Positions 18,391-27,063 of a DNA stretch of 64,000 nt are shown piece after piece. The stretch is from assembly GCA_030028905.1 (NCBI GenBank), contig JALDYZ010000009.1, positions 1 through 64,000 on the forward strand, written 5' to 3'. The DNA comes from Ferirhizobium litorale (GTDB taxonomy: Bacteria; Pseudomonadota; Alphaproteobacteria; Rhizobiales; Rhizobiaceae). The notes beneath the pieces are model-generated. The model saw nothing but the letters and a program-made list of their open reading frames with translations, was not told where the DNA came from and made no database searches. Position 1 is the stretch's first letter, and each line of letters begins with the position of its first letter. A program made the position numbers and the translations under genes.

Positions 18391-18812
18391 TGACGCCAAA
18401 GGAGATCATCAAGGCGCTCGACATGAAACGACACCCGGAAGGTGGCTGGTACAGCGAAACCTTCCGCGACCCTGATGGCGGCGTCCGTGGCCACTCGACG
18501 GCGATCTACTATCTGCTCGAGCACGGCGAACGCTCGCACTGGCATCGGGTTCGGGATGCCGCGGAAGTCTGGCACTACTATGCCGGCGCGCCGCTGGCGC
18601 TGCACCTGTCTGATGGAAGGGACGTGAAACGCCTGACGCTTGGCCCGAACGTGCTCGACGGCGAACGCCCGCAGGCTGTGGTTCCGGCCAATTGCTGGCA
18701 GTCGGCCCGGTCGAGCGGCGATTTCACCCTCGTCGGCTGCACCGTGGCGCCCGGCTTCCAGTATATCAGTTTCGAGATGGCGCCACCGGATTGGGAGCCT
18801 GAAGGAGCCTGA
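18390..18812 (+). CDS. DUF985 cupin-fold protein
   Basis: A 140-residue small cupin of the DUF985 family. It opens with [21 protein letters not shown] and carries cupin motif residues in STAIYYLLEHGERSHWHRV, DAAEVWHYYAG and the C-terminal LVGCTVAPGF. The biochemical role of this family is not firmly established. Start ATG 18390 overlaps the last base of the gloB stop codon, so translation is probably coupled to gloB, which hints at a shared stress or detoxification role (inference). Its stop lies in a hairpin shared with the convergent DMT exporter gene. Confidence 0.88.
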   Translation: MTPKEIIKALDMKRHPEGGWYSETFRDPDGGVRGHSTAIYYLLEHGERSHWHRVRDAAEVWHYYAGAPLALHLSDGRDVKRLTLGPNVLDGERPQAVVPANCWQSARSSGDFTLVGCTVAPGFQYISFEMAPPDWEPEGA

Positions 18813-18837
18813 ATACCAGGGTGCAGCCGGTATTCAG
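18809..18837. repeat. Hairpin spanning two convergent stop codons
   Basis: CTGAATACC (18809-18817) pairs with GGTATTCAG (18829-18837), a perfect 9-bp stem with an 11-nt loop. It contains the stop codons of both the cupin gene (plus) and the DMT exporter gene (minus). There is no T tract on either side, so it may be a weak bidirectional terminator or an mRNA 3'-end stabiliser. Confidence 0.5.
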
Positions 18838-19727
18838 GTCGTATCCGCCAGGGAGGTTTTCCGTCTTCTCGGCCGCAACATTTCCTGCGCAGCGAGCACC
18901 GCTCCCCCGGTGACGAGAAGGCAGGCGATCGCGATGCGCCAGCTCGGCTCGCCGAAGCCGAAAAGCGTCAGAATCAACGTCGAAAGTAATGGCGCTGCAT
19001 AGCTCGCCGCTCCCAGGATCTGGATATCGCCGTTCTTCACCCCGTAGTCCCAGGCGTAGAAAGCCGCTCCCACCGGCAGCAGGCCAAGCCCTGCGACCGC
19101 CGCCCATTCGGACAAGGTCTGCGGCCAGACGGTGTCCTCGAGCCACAGGTGGCACACGAAGGACAATATGGAAGTTGCCAGGCAGAACCCCGTCACGACA
19201 TCGGTCGACACCGCATCGAATCGTCGCGTCAGCAGGGAATAGCCCGACCAGGTGAAGGCGCAGAGAAATGCCGCGCCATAACCCAGAGCATAAGTGCCCT
19301 CGAAGTTGAAGCCGTTTCGCCCGACGATCAGCACCGTGCCGGCAAGGCCGGCAAGTGCGCCGAGCACATGATACCAGCGCAGGCGTTCGCCCGGCAGCAT
19401 TGCCGAACCGACGACGATCAGCAGCGGCCAGAGATAGGCGATAAGCCCGGCCTCCACCGCCGGCGCATTCCTGAGTGCGGTGAAATAGAGAAAATGATAG
19501 CCGAACAATCCGGCAATGCCGACGAGCCAGACTTTGGCCGGCTGCTTCAGCAACGCAAAACGTGCCGGGCGGGCTGCGAGGACGATGATCCCCGGCAGGC
19601 TGCCGATGGCAAAGCAGATCGCCGACAATTGGAATGGCGGCATCTTGCCGGACGCCGCGGTAAACAGCGCCAGGAATGACCACATCAGGATGGCGGAAAA
19701 GCCGATGACCGTTGCCCGAACCTTCAC
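18834..19727 (-). CDS. DMT/EamA-family exporter (YddG-like)
   Basis: A 297-residue inner-membrane protein with ten predicted spans arranged as two EamA repeats. Segments AVEAGLIAYLWPLLIVVGSA and FYAWDYGVKNGDIQILGAASY are close in pattern to E. coli YddG, an exporter of aromatic amino acids and other metabolites. The substrate cannot be read from sequence. The start MKVRATVIGFSAILMWSF is directly hydrophobic, as usual. It converges on the gloB-cupin pair, and 131 bp separate it from the upstream DUF3108 gene on the same strand. Confidence 0.87.
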   Translation of the reverse strand: MKVRATVIGFSAILMWSFLALFTAASGKMPPFQLSAICFAIGSLPGIIVLAARPARFALLKQPAKVWLVGIAGLFGYHFLYFTALRNAPAVEAGLIAYLWPLLIVVGSAMLPGERLRWYHVLGALAGLAGTVLIVGRNGFNFEGTYALGYGAAFLCAFTWSGYSLLTRRFDAVSTDVVTGFCLATSILSFVCHLWLEDTVWPQTLSEWAAVAGLGLLPVGAAFYAWDYGVKNGDIQILGAASYAAPLLSTLILTLFGFGEPSWRIAIACLLVTGGAVLAAQEMLRPRRRKTSLADTT

Positions 19728-19858
19728 ACGAACTCCCTTTGCGCAGAGGCGGCTTCAGCCGATGCGGCGCAGACTGGCGGACACGTTTGGGCGATGTATC
19801 TTATCGGCTGCCCCGCAGCACGTCCGGATGCTTTTGTTCCCCGCGAACCCACCCGATC

Positions 19859-20647
19859 CTAGTTGCCGAACTTGACGGCGGAAATCGCCACCGGCCCGTA
19901 GTCGGTCGGGATACGCACATAGACCGGAGCGTATACATTGACATTCTCCGCTTTGGCAAACCAGATTTCCATGCTGTTGAGCCTCGACAGATAGGCGATG
20001 TCCTTGCGCCCCTTGCGAAAGCCCGACTTCGGCACGAAACGGACGCTGCAGACAATGGCATCGGTCCTGAATTTGCCGGCAGTGTAGGATTTTGCCCCCT
20101 TGGGTGCGAGGACAAGATCCATCCGCGTCTCACCATCGAAGATCGGCAAGGTTTTTGGGCAAACTTTCGAATTGCCGGGGATGATGATGCCGGAGATCGG
20201 GTCGAGCACCTTGCGAAGGTCCCTCTGCGTCACCGGAACCCAGTTGCGTGGTCGCCTCGGCTCCGGTTTCGTGGAAGTCGAGGTCACGTTGCCGTTGCGA
20301 AAATTCACCGTGTACAGGCGATTGCGCTTTCCCTTCGTATAGGACAGCACATATTGCTGTGCCTGCAGACGATCGTTCTGCATCGTGCCGCGGACGGACG
20401 TTTCGGCTGAGATCGAGGTTATGATATCGACGATGCCGGCGGATCTGATATTGCCGGAGATGACGTAGCGCGTGCGATCCATGGTCGTCGAGAAGGAGGC
20501 ACGCGCGATCGGCAACCCCGAAAGGGTGATGCTGTATTCAGTCCTGTGACGGACCTCTGCGGCGGCGCCGGAAGCACCCGAAATGGCAATCGCGGCACCC
20601 AGAACCAAGCACATACCAAAGCGCCACATGCCATCTTGCCTTTTCAT
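19859..20647 (-). CDS. DUF3108 domain periplasmic protein
   Basis: A 262-residue exported protein of the DUF3108 family, function unknown. An N-terminal signal peptide (MWRFGMCLVLGAAIAISGASGAAAE) ends near an Ala-x-Ala cleavage site. The mature part begins with the family pattern YSITLSGLPIARASFST and has FDGETRMDLVLAPKG. The C-terminal motif VRIPTDYGPVAISAVKFG is typical of rhizobial members. The start is uncertain: ATG 20647 or ATG 20671, neither with a good ribosome binding site. It is divergent from rpmB across a 231-bp gap that should hold both promoters. Confidence 0.8.
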   Translation of the reverse strand: MKRQDGMWRFGMCLVLGAAIAISGASGAAAEVRHRTEYSITLSGLPIARASFSTTMDRTRYVISGNIRSAGIVDIITSISAETSVRGTMQNDRLQAQQYVLSYTKGKRNRLYTVNFRNGNVTSTSTKPEPRRPRNWVPVTQRDLRKVLDPISGIIIPGNSKVCPKTLPIFDGETRMDLVLAPKGAKSYTAGKFRTDAIVCSVRFVPKSGFRKGRKDIAYLSRLNSMEIWFAKAENVNVYAPVYVRIPTDYGPVAISAVKFGN

Positions 20648-20878
20648 CGCTGGCGAGGAACTAGTTTCCATCTGATTATTTAGCCTGCTTTCAACTCCTC
20701 TGATAGAGTAGAAAAGCAGCGGGTTTTTGACAGAATCGCCCGAGCCGCAAAGGTTTGGCTTGACGGCGCCGGCCTCACTGACTATAGAACCGCAACTTTC
20801 CAATAAAGGCCAATTGGATTGAGGTCCGGGCGTTGCCTGGAAAGACAATCCAATAGCGTAGAAGAATAGGTGTTTCAA

Positions 20879-21169
20879 ATGTCCCGCATGTGCGAATTGA
20901 CCGGCAAGGGCGTCCAGTCGGGCAACAATGTCAGCCACGCCAACAACAAGACCAAGCGCAAGTTCCTTCCGAACCTGTGCCAGGTTACGCTGATCTCCGA
21001 CGCCCTCGGCCAGCGTTATCGTCTTCGTGTTTCGGCTGCTGCTCTCCGTTCGGTCGAGCATCGTGGTGGCCTTGATGCCTTCCTGCTGAAGGCGAGCGAA
21101 AACGAACTGAGCATGCGCGCTCGCCTGCTGCGCCGCCAGATCGTCAAGAAGACCGCGGAAGCCGCATAA
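20879..21169 (+). CDS. rpmB: 50S ribosomal protein L28
   Basis: A 96-residue ribosomal protein of the large subunit. [20 protein letters not shown] and [12 protein letters not shown] are the family signature, and the basic C-terminal tail [12 protein letters not shown] is as expected. Length and sequence match alphaproteobacterial L28. The start is set at ATG 20879; the frame can be opened at GTG 20870 but homology begins at MSR. It stands alone, not next to rpmG, and is followed by a strong terminator 31 bp after the stop. Confidence 0.97.
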   Translation: MSRMCELTGKGVQSGNNVSHANNKTKRKFLPNLCQVTLISDALGQRYRLRVSAAALRSVEHRGGLDAFLLKASENELSMRARLLRRQIVKKTAEAA

Positions 21170-21200
21170 GCCTTCGCGTCGAAATACATCATACGGCATC

Positions 21201-21236
21201 AAAGGCTTGCACGGATGGCATCCGGACAAGCCTTTT
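21201..21236 (+). terminator. rpmB terminator
   Basis: AAAGGCTTG (21201-21209) pairs perfectly with CAAGCCTTT (21227-21235), and an inner CGGAT/ATCCG stem extends the hairpin, followed by TTTTAC. It lies 31 bp after rpmB and 25 bp before the candidate riboswitch, so it separates rpmB from the transporter gene. Because it precedes yhhQ, it could also serve as a leader attenuator if transcription starts earlier. Confidence 0.8.
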
Positions 21237-21260
21237 ACTTTGCTCAGATCGTTCCTCCAA

Positions 21261-21290
21261 CTGGTGGCATCACCCAGGATAAAAAAATGC
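21261..21290 (+). promoter_or_regulatory. Candidate preQ1-I (class I) riboswitch, translational, overlapping the yhhQ start
   Basis: A 30-nt H-type pseudoknot can be drawn. P1 pairs CTGG (21261-21264) with CCAG (21274-21277). P2 pairs GCAT (21267-21270) with ATGC (21287-21290), which contains the start codon. The loop between P1 3' and P2 3' is GATAAAAAA (21278-21286), the A-rich L3 of preQ1-I RNAs. The residues that contact preQ1 in known structures have counterparts: a U right after P1 (21265), a C just before the P1 3' strand (21273) and an A just before P2 3' (21286). The Shine-Dalgarno AGGA (21276-21279) is inside the fold. The downstream gene is a queuosine-precursor transporter. Recognition is by eye against the remembered B. 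subtilis and T. tengcongensis aptamers. Confidence 0.68.
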
Positions 21291-21928
21291 TGAACGCACG
21301 CTCTCTGCTTATCTATACGCTGCTGATGACGCTCGTCGTCGTCGCCTCGAACGTTCTGGTGCAATACCCGTTGCCGGGAACGCTGTTCGGCGTCAGCCTC
21401 GGCGACATCCTGACTTTCGGCGCCTTCAGCTATCCAGTGGCTTTCCTCGTCACCGACCTCACCAACCGCCAGTTCGGACCAAGGATCGCGCGCCGGGTGG
21501 TGGTCGCAGGCTTTACCGTCGCCGTGCTTTTCTCCTTCGCCGTGGCCACGCCGCGGATCGCAATCGCATCCGGCTCCGCCTTTTTGCTCGGTCAGTTGCT
21601 CGACATCTCCGTCTTCAACAAATTGCGTCGACAGAGTTGGTGGCAGGCCCCGTTGATCGGCTCCCTGATCGGTTCCGCACTCGACACGATCATCTTCTTC
21701 TCGGTCGCTTTCTCCCCCGTCTTCTCGGCCATCGGCCCCAACGACGCGTTTGCGATCGAAAACGCCCCCATCCTTGGTCTCTTTGCCGCCGAGGCGCAGC
21801 GCTGGGTTTCCTGGGCTATCAGTGACTTCGGCGTGAAAATGCTCATGGGGCTGGTCATGCTGCTGCCCTACGGAGCACTGATGAGCGTGCTGAAGCCGAT
21901 GCCTCCGGCCATCAAGGCTGGGCGCTGA
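21287..21928 (+). CDS. yhhQ: Queuosine precursor transporter (YhhQ/VUT family)
   Basis: A 213-residue inner-membrane protein of the VUT family (COG1738), members of which import preQ0/preQ1 for queuosine tRNA modification. Six or so hydrophobic spans are seen. Family signatures are LGDILTFGAFSYPVAFLVTDLTNRQFGP, the DISVFNKLR segment and the SLIGSALDTIIFFSVAF stretch. Start ATG 21287 has AGGA seven bases upstream and is preceded by a preQ1-I-like pseudoknot; the frame extends upstream to 21215 only through the rpmB terminator. A strong terminator follows the stop. Confidence 0.9.
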   Translation: MLNARSLLIYTLLMTLVVVASNVLVQYPLPGTLFGVSLGDILTFGAFSYPVAFLVTDLTNRQFGPRIARRVVVAGFTVAVLFSFAVATPRIAIASGSAFLLGQLLDISVFNKLRRQSWWQAPLIGSLIGSALDTIIFFSVAFSPVFSAIGPNDAFAIENAPILGLFAAEAQRWVSWAISDFGVKMLMGLVMLLPYGALMSVLKPMPPAIKAGR

Positions 21929-21983
21929 TCTGCCGCGAGCGCGTCTCGCAGAGGCGCGCTACCTCATTGTTGTTATGGCTATT

Positions 21984-22017
21984 GCGTTGCGCGCCCTTCG
22001 GGTTGCGCAGCGCTTTT
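21984..22017 (+). terminator. yhhQ terminator
   Basis: GCGTTGCGC (21984-21992) pairs with GCGCAGCGC (22005-22013) over nine pairs including one G-U, followed by TTTT. It sits 55 bp after yhhQ and touches the stop codon of the convergent esterase-like gene. Confidence 0.75.
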
Positions 22018-23080
22018 AGTTGGTGGTGCTTTTGGCGTCGACCTCGTTCAGTCGGAATTCCAGCATCAGGCTGCGCTCCAGTATCGAATGGTTGTCATCG
22101 GACGTGATGATGATGTGCGGCGTTCCGTCCGTCCCAACAACCACGTCCAATCCTTCCATGTTGTCGATCTGCGCTCCGAACCCTGCTTCCAACAGGACCT
22201 CGCCGTCGACTACTGCTCCGGGACGAATGGAGCTGCCCTTGATGCGGCGTATGCGCATGCCGATGCCGGTTGATAGCTCGAACCGCCGCTCCAGCAGCAA
22301 CAGGTCGCCATTGGGCAGGAAGGCGGCATCCGTGGCGTCATAGCGGTCGCGGCGCTTCAGGGTAAATCGGCCTTTCAGCGGCCCTTCCAGGATCGCGGCG
22401 AGAAAATTGCCATCCGGATCGACGCTCCTTTCCGCAACGACAAGAACCGCGCCGGCAAGTGGGCTCGAGGTCGGAGCCACGACCACGGTCTCGAAGCCGC
22501 CATTGCGTCTGAGTTCTCCGGCCGGAATCAGGAAGGGAACCGAGCGGAGCGGCGGTGAGGTTTCGAACCCCGCATCAGGATAGACATCGACACGGTGACG
22601 CTGCTCGAAACCGACGACGATCTCGCCGTCGCGAAGTGCCAGGCCTTCGGCATCGACCAACCATTTCGTCTTCTCGGTCGAGCCGCCTTCACCGACCATG
22701 GGACTAATTTCCACCGACGACAAGCCAAGCAAGCGTCCCTCGGAATCGCGTTCGATCGCCCCGGTCATCCAGTGCCCAGTGTCGAGCACGCCGACGAAGT
22801 GGCGGCCGTCGGGCCGGAACCGGATCGAGGACAGGGCGCCGAACTGGGCATTGTCAGAGTTCATCACCAGGCCGCCGACAAATTCCAGGCTTCCGAAGGT
22901 CGATTGCTCGGATGTCACCTTGAAATTCGAGATCTGGCGGCTGTCGACGGCGAACGTCTCGCCAGCAACGCCGGCGAAGGGAAAGACCGATGCAGAGAAC
23001 AGCAGCGACACCGCGAGGCCGCCGGCAATCCGCAGCGGGCGCGCGCCGACCCGTTGCGGGTGCGCGGCCCTAACCGGCAC
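22016..23080 (-). CDS. Phytase-like esterase family protein, exported
   Basis: A 354-residue secreted protein of the 'esterase-like activity of phytase' family (six-bladed beta-propeller type). A signal peptide ([21 protein letters not shown]) precedes the mature part. Family stretches include [66 protein letters not shown] and the ending NMEGLDVV...[10 protein letters not shown]. The real substrate is unknown. It starts at GTG 23080 and overlaps the cobT stop by 11 bp, so it may be expressed from the cobST transcript although no functional link to cobalamin is obvious. Confidence 0.82.
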   Translation of the reverse strand: MPVRAAHPQRVGARPLRIAGGLAVSLLFSASVFPFAGVAGETFAVDSRQISNFKVTSEQSTFGSLEFVGGLVMNSDNAQFGALSSIRFRPDGRHFVGVLDTGHWMTGAIERDSEGRLLGLSSVEISPMVGEGGSTEKTKWLVDAEGLALRDGEIVVGFEQRHRVDVYPDAGFETSPPLRSVPFLIPAGELRRNGGFETVVVAPTSSPLAGAVLVVAERSVDPDGNFLAAILEGPLKGRFTLKRRDRYDATDAAFLPNGDLLLLERRFELSTGIGMRIRRIKGSSIRPGAVVDGEVLLEAGFGAQIDNMEGLDVVVGTDGTPHIIITSDDNHSILERSLMLEFRLNEVDAKSTTN

Positions 23081-24971
23081 GCCGCATCCGGCCCGCCCGA
23101 GGCGACGCTCCTTGATCCTCGAAAAGGGCCGCCAGTTGCTCGGTCATCGCTCCGGCCAGTTCGTCGGCATCGACGATGGTCACTGCCTTGCGGTAGTAGC
23201 GTGTGACATCGTGACCGATGCCGATGGCCAGGAGTTCCACCGGCGAGCGTGTCTCGATCTGCTCGATCACCGCCCTCAGGTGGCGCTCCAGATAGTTTCC
23301 GGGATTGACCGACAAAGTGGAGTCGTCGACCGGCGCGCCGTCGGAGATCATCATCAGGATCTTGCGTTGCTCCGGACGGCCGAGAAGCCGCTGGTGCGCC
23401 CAGATCAGCGCCTCGCCGTCGATGTTTTCCTTGAGTAGGCCCTCGCGCATCATCAGGCCGAGATTGCGCCGTGCACGTCGCCAGGGTGCACCCGCCGACT
23501 TGTAGACGATATGGCGCAGATCGTTGAGGCGGCCGGGCGTCTGCGGCTTGCCGCCTGCGAGCCACTTCTCGCGGGATTGCCCGCCCTTCCAGGCCTTGGT
23601 GGTGAAACCGAGGATCTCCACCTTGACGCCGCAGCGCTCCAGGGTGCGGGCCAGGATATCGGCGCAGGTCGCCGCAACGGTGATCGGTCGGCCGCGCATC
23701 GACCCGGAGTTATCGATCAGAAGCGTAACGACGGTATCGCGGAACTTGGTATCCCGCTCCATCTTGAAGGAAAGCGGCTGCATCGGATCGATGATGATGC
23801 GCTGCAGGCGGGCGGTATCGAGATAGCCCTCCTCCAGGTCAAAATCCCAGGAGCGGTTCTGCTTTGCCATGAGCCGGCGCTGGAGCCGGTTCGCTAGCCG
23901 ACCGACTGCACCCTGCAGGTGGGCAAGTTGCTTGTCCAGGAAGGCGCGCAGGCGATCGAGCTCGGCTTCGTCGCACAGTTCCTCGGCCGTGATGGTCTCG
24001 TCGAACTCCTCGGTGAAGACGTGGTAGTCGACCTTCTCGTTGAAGTCGTCGAAAGGTGTGTGCGGCCGGCGCGTCTCGCCGGGCGTTTCGGAATCATCCT
24101 CGCCCTCGTCAGACATTTCCTCGTCGGAGATCTCGGCACCGTCCATCTCGCCGTCGTCCATCTGCTCCTGGGCGGCGTCGCTCTGTTCGGCGGGCGCGGC
24201 GTCGGATCCGGCATCTTCCTCGGAGGTCTCCTGGTCCTGCTCCTGGCTGCGTGGCTGTTCTTCGTCGGACGAGTTGTCGTCCGTATCTTCGTCCAGCTCG
24301 TCGTCACCGTAGTCCTCCGCCATCTCCATCGAAGACAGCATGTTGCGTATGACGCGGGCGAAGGCCTGCTGGTCGTCCATGGCGCCGGAGAGATTGGCGA
24401 GTTCGGTGGAAGCCTTGTCCTCGATGAACGGGCGCCACAGATCAAGCACCTTGCCGGCGCTTTTCGGTGCCTTCTCGCCGGTCAATTTTTCCCGGACGAT
24501 CATCGCCACCGCTTCGCCGATGGGGGCATCCTCCTGTCGCTCGATCGTGGAGAAATTCGCCTTCGCATATTTCTCGGCATGCATCGAACTGAGGTTGGCA
24601 GCCATGCCGGCCATCCTGAGCGCCCCGATCGACTCGACGCGCGCCTGCTCGACAGCATCGAAGACGGCGCGGGCATCGGCTCCATGAGGTGCCATTGCCG
24701 CATGGACCCCGGCATCGTGGCAGGCGAGCCTGAGCGCCATGGAATCGCCGATACCGCGGGTCACCGCCAGCTCCTCGGCGGTCGGTCGCTTGGAGAGCTC
24801 CGGAAGCCGTACGCGATCGCCGGCAAGGCCGGGGCGTTCGTTAGCAAACACCACCTCGACATTGCCATTGCCCGCAACCGAGCGCACGCAACCGGTTATC
24901 GCCCGACGCAGCGGTTCCATGTCGACGGGTGATCCGGGCCTTGCTTTCGAATTGTCGCCGCGACCTGCCAT
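23070..24971 (-). CDS. cobT: Cobaltochelatase subunit CobT
   Basis: A 633-residue subunit of the aerobic ATP-dependent cobaltochelatase CobNST, which inserts cobalt into hydrogenobyrinate a,c-diamide during cobalamin synthesis. The N-terminal part carries [15 protein letters not shown] very acidic linker (about residues 215-300, Asp/Glu/Ser/Gln-rich) follows. The C-terminal von Willebrand A domain has an intact MIDAS motif ([13 protein letters not shown]) and ends with [10 protein letters not shown]. The order of acidic linker then vWA is typical of CobT/ChlD-like AAA partners. It follows cobS by 21 bp in the same direction. Confidence 0.95.
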   Translation of the reverse strand: MAGRGDNSKARPGSPVDMEPLRRAITGCVRSVAGNGNVEVVFANERPGLAGDRVRLPELSKRPTAEELAVTRGIGDSMALRLACHDAGVHAAMAPHGADARAVFDAVEQARVESIGALRMAGMAANLSSMHAEKYAKANFSTIERQEDAPIGEAVAMIVREKLTGEKAPKSAGKVLDLWRPFIEDKASTELANLSGAMDDQQAFARVIRNMLSSMEMAEDYGDDELDEDTDDNSSDEEQPRSQEQDQETSEEDAGSDAAPAEQSDAAQEQMDDGEMDGAEISDEEMSDEGEDDSETPGETRRPHTPFDDFNEKVDYHVFTEEFDETITAEELCDEAELDRLRAFLDKQLAHLQGAVGRLANRLQRRLMAKQNRSWDFDLEEGYLDTARLQRIIIDPMQPLSFKMERDTKFRDTVVTLLIDNSGSMRGRPITVAATCADILARTLERCGVKVEILGFTTKAWKGGQSREKWLAGGKPQTPGRLNDLRHIVYKSAGAPWRRARRNLGLMMREGLLKENIDGEALIWAHQRLLGRPEQRKILMMISDGAPVDDSTLSVNPGNYLERHLRAVIEQIETRSPVELLAIGIGHDVTRYYRKAVTIVDADELAGAMTEQLAALFEDQGASPRAGRMRRAG

Positions 24972-24992
24972 GATCGATCTTCAGCCTTTTCT

Positions 24993-25982
24993 TCAGACGC
25001 CGAGGACGATGTTGGCGGCGCTTTCCTTCAGTTCGACACCGAACGCGCGCTGGTAGTGCTCGGCCACCACTGCCCGCTCCAGCTCATCGCACTTGTTGAG
25101 GAAGGTGACGCGGAACGCAAAGGCGATATCGCCGAAGATATGGGCGTTTTCGGCCCAGGTTATGACCGTGCGCGGGCTCATGACCGTCGACAGATCGCCG
25201 TTGATGAATGCGGCGCGCGTGAGGTCGGCGACACGAACCATCTTGGAGATCGTCTCGCGACCCTTTTCGTCGGCAAAGGTCTTGACCTTGGCGGCGACGA
25301 TGTCGACCTCCTTGTCGTGCGGCAGGTAGTTCAGCGTTGTCACGATCGACCAGCGGTCCATCTGCGCCTGGTTGATCTGCTGCGTACCGTGGTAAAGGCC
25401 GGTGGTATCGCCGAGACCGACGGTGTTCGCCGTCGCGAAGAGGCGGAATGCGGGATGCGGGCGGATCACCCGGCTCTGATCGAGCAGGGTCAGGCGGCCG
25501 GACGATTCCAGGACGCGCTGGATGACGAACATCACGTCCGGGCGGCCGGCGTCGTATTCGTCGAATACCAGCGCCACGTTGTGCTGGTAGGCCCAAGGCA
25601 GGATCCCGTCCTTGAACTCGGTGATCTGCAGGCCGTCCTTGACGACGATCGCATCCTTGCCGACGAGGTCGATGCGGCTGACATGGCTGTCGAGGTTGAC
25701 GCGCACGCAGGGCCAGTTCAGCCGGGCAGCGACTTGCTCGATATGGGTGGACTTGCCGGTGCCGTGAAAGCCCGAAACCATGACACGGCGGTTGTGGGCA
25801 AAGCCCGCCAGAATCGCCAAGGTCGTCTCGCGGTCGAAAAGGTAGTCCGGGTCGAGGTCGGGCACATAGGCGTCGCCCCTGCTGTAAGCCGGGACCCGCA
25901 GATCGGTATCGATGCCAAAAACTTCCCGAACGGATACGGTGGTATCCGGCAGATTGGTGTAATCGAGTTCAATTTTGCTCAT
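24993..25982 (-). CDS. cobS: Cobaltochelatase subunit CobS
   Basis: A 329-residue AAA+ ATPase of cobaltochelatase. Walker A is [11 protein letters not shown] and Walker B is [14 protein letters not shown]. Sensor and arginine-finger regions follow ([20 protein letters not shown], then the lid domain). The sequence [20 protein letters not shown] near the start is diagnostic of CobS. Two adjacent ATGs (25985, 25982) are possible; the second is better spaced from GGAG. It is upstream of cobT and 66 bp downstream of the J-domain gene, an order conserved in rhizobia. Confidence 0.96.
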   Translation of the reverse strand: MSKIELDYTNLPDTTVSVREVFGIDTDLRVPAYSRGDAYVPDLDPDYLFDRETTLAILAGFAHNRRVMVSGFHGTGKSTHIEQVAARLNWPCVRVNLDSHVSRIDLVGKDAIVVKDGLQITEFKDGILPWAYQHNVALVFDEYDAGRPDVMFVIQRVLESSGRLTLLDQSRVIRPHPAFRLFATANTVGLGDTTGLYHGTQQINQAQMDRWSIVTTLNYLPHDKEVDIVAAKVKTFADEKGRETISKMVRVADLTRAAFINGDLSTVMSPRTVITWAENAHIFGDIAFAFRVTFLNKCDELERAVVAEHYQRAFGVELKESAANIVLGV

Positions 25983-26048
25983 CATGTCTCCAAGGCGGGC
26001 AACAACAACCCGACCGCAATCTCATGCCGTATTTCATATTGCTTTCGC

Positions 26049-26669
26049 TTAGCAGAAACCACCCTGCTTTAACAATTGATACGCTTGTATGACGGCGCGA
26101 AAACGCTCTTCGGATCCTCTGTCTCCGCCATTCGCGTCCGGGTGGTGTTTTTTGACCAGTTCCTTGTATCGGGCCTTGATCTCTGCCGCCGTGGCGTTGG
26201 CGCCAAGACCCATGGTGTCGAAGGCCTTCGCCTCCAGGGTTTTCAGCTTGCGTGAATGCTGCTGGAAACGCGGGCCGCGATCCCGGCCGTTCTGGACGAA
26301 ACCGAACGGGTCCTTGAAGCGCGTGCTGGTTCCCGCGCGGACATCGGCATGCATTGGTCCGCTTCGGGCCGCCTTGTTGACGCCCACGGTCCAAGTCGGG
26401 CGGTGACCGGTCACGGCTTCCTTCTGGTAGCGCGCGATTTCGCCATCGGACAGACCGGAAAAATAGTTATAACCCTTATTGTATTCCTTCACGTGCTCGA
26501 AGCAGAAGAGGAAGAATTGTCCTTCCGCATTGCGTCCGACCGGCGCGCGGTGGATACCGGGTTTGTCGCACCCATCCCACTGGCAGGTCGTCACGGACCG
26601 ATCAGTCTCCTGCTCTCTTTTGCGGCGAGTGCGGATCCGGTCGAAATATTTTGAATCAAGCTTCATCAT
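26049..26669 (-). CDS. J-domain (DnaJ-like) protein upstream of cobS
   Basis: A 206-residue protein with a C-terminal J domain (about residues 145-206): ALDTMGLGANATAAEIKARYKELVKKHHPDANGGD, where the HPD tripeptide is intact. The N-terminal part has a small Cys/His cluster (TTCQWDGCDKPGIHRAP, then FCFEHVKEYN), likely a zinc-binding module. A linker with RTGTSTRFKDPFGF joins the two. J proteins stimulate DnaK ATPase and deliver clients. Its constant location next to cobS in rhizobia suggests a role in cobaltochelatase assembly, but that is inference. Start ATG 26669 or 26666 is unresolved. Confidence 0.85.
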   Translation of the reverse strand: MMKLDSKYFDRIRTRRKREQETDRSVTTCQWDGCDKPGIHRAPVGRNAEGQFFLFCFEHVKEYNKGYNYFSGLSDGEIARYQKEAVTGHRPTWTVGVNKAARSGPMHADVRAGTSTRFKDPFGFVQNGRDRGPRFQQHSRKLKTLEAKAFDTMGLGANATAAEIKARYKELVKKHHPDANGGDRGSEERFRAVIQAYQLLKQGGFC

Positions 26670-26769
26670 GCCCAATTATGGGGCTCCGGAAGGGCCACAA
26701 CAAGAATTGACAAACAGGAATGTTGCTGGCTTTGTGACCCCTTTTCGCGAATTTCCGAGGAAGCCCCGC

Positions 26770-27051
26770 ATGTCGCTGCAAAGCCGTATCGAAACCAAGC
26801 TGCAGGAGGCTTTTCAGCCCCTTCGGCTGATCGTAATCAACGAGAGCCATATGCATGCCGGGCACCATCCCGACATCACCGGCGAAGGTGAGACCCACAT
26901 GCGGGTACGGATCGTGTCGGAGAAGTTTGCCGGGCTGCCACGGCTTGCGCGGCACCGAGCCATCACCGAACTCCTGCAGCCCGAACTTGATGCCGGGCTG
27001 CACGCGCTGGCAATCGAGCCGGCAGCTCCCGGCGAACAGACCCGGTGGTAG
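26770..27051 (+). CDS. BolA-family protein
   Basis: A 93-residue protein of the BolA family. MSLQSRIETKLQEAFQPLRL is followed by the class motif VINESHMHAGH and ETHMRVRIVSEKFAGLPRLARHR with the conserved FxG and RHR. The C-terminal HALAIEPAAP fits. BolA proteins partner with monothiol glutaredoxins in iron-sulfur cluster handling, and BolA/MbfA-like members in rhizobia affect iron and morphology responses. It is divergent from the J-domain gene (100 bp) and converges on the CNNM gene 13 bp away. The longer frame upstream of 26770 is opposite-strand noise. Confidence 0.9.
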   Translation: MSLQSRIETKLQEAFQPLRLIVINESHMHAGHHPDITGEGETHMRVRIVSEKFAGLPRLARHRAITELLQPELDAGLHALAIEPAAPGEQTRW

Positions 27052-27063
27052 CCGCGCTGCGGC

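Noticed and set aside
24972-26048. Cobalamin riboswitch near cobS/cobT
   Set aside because: The gaps are only 10-66 bp, too short for the roughly 200-nt element, and no B12-box-like sequence was seen. The 71-bp gap before scpA is likewise too short.
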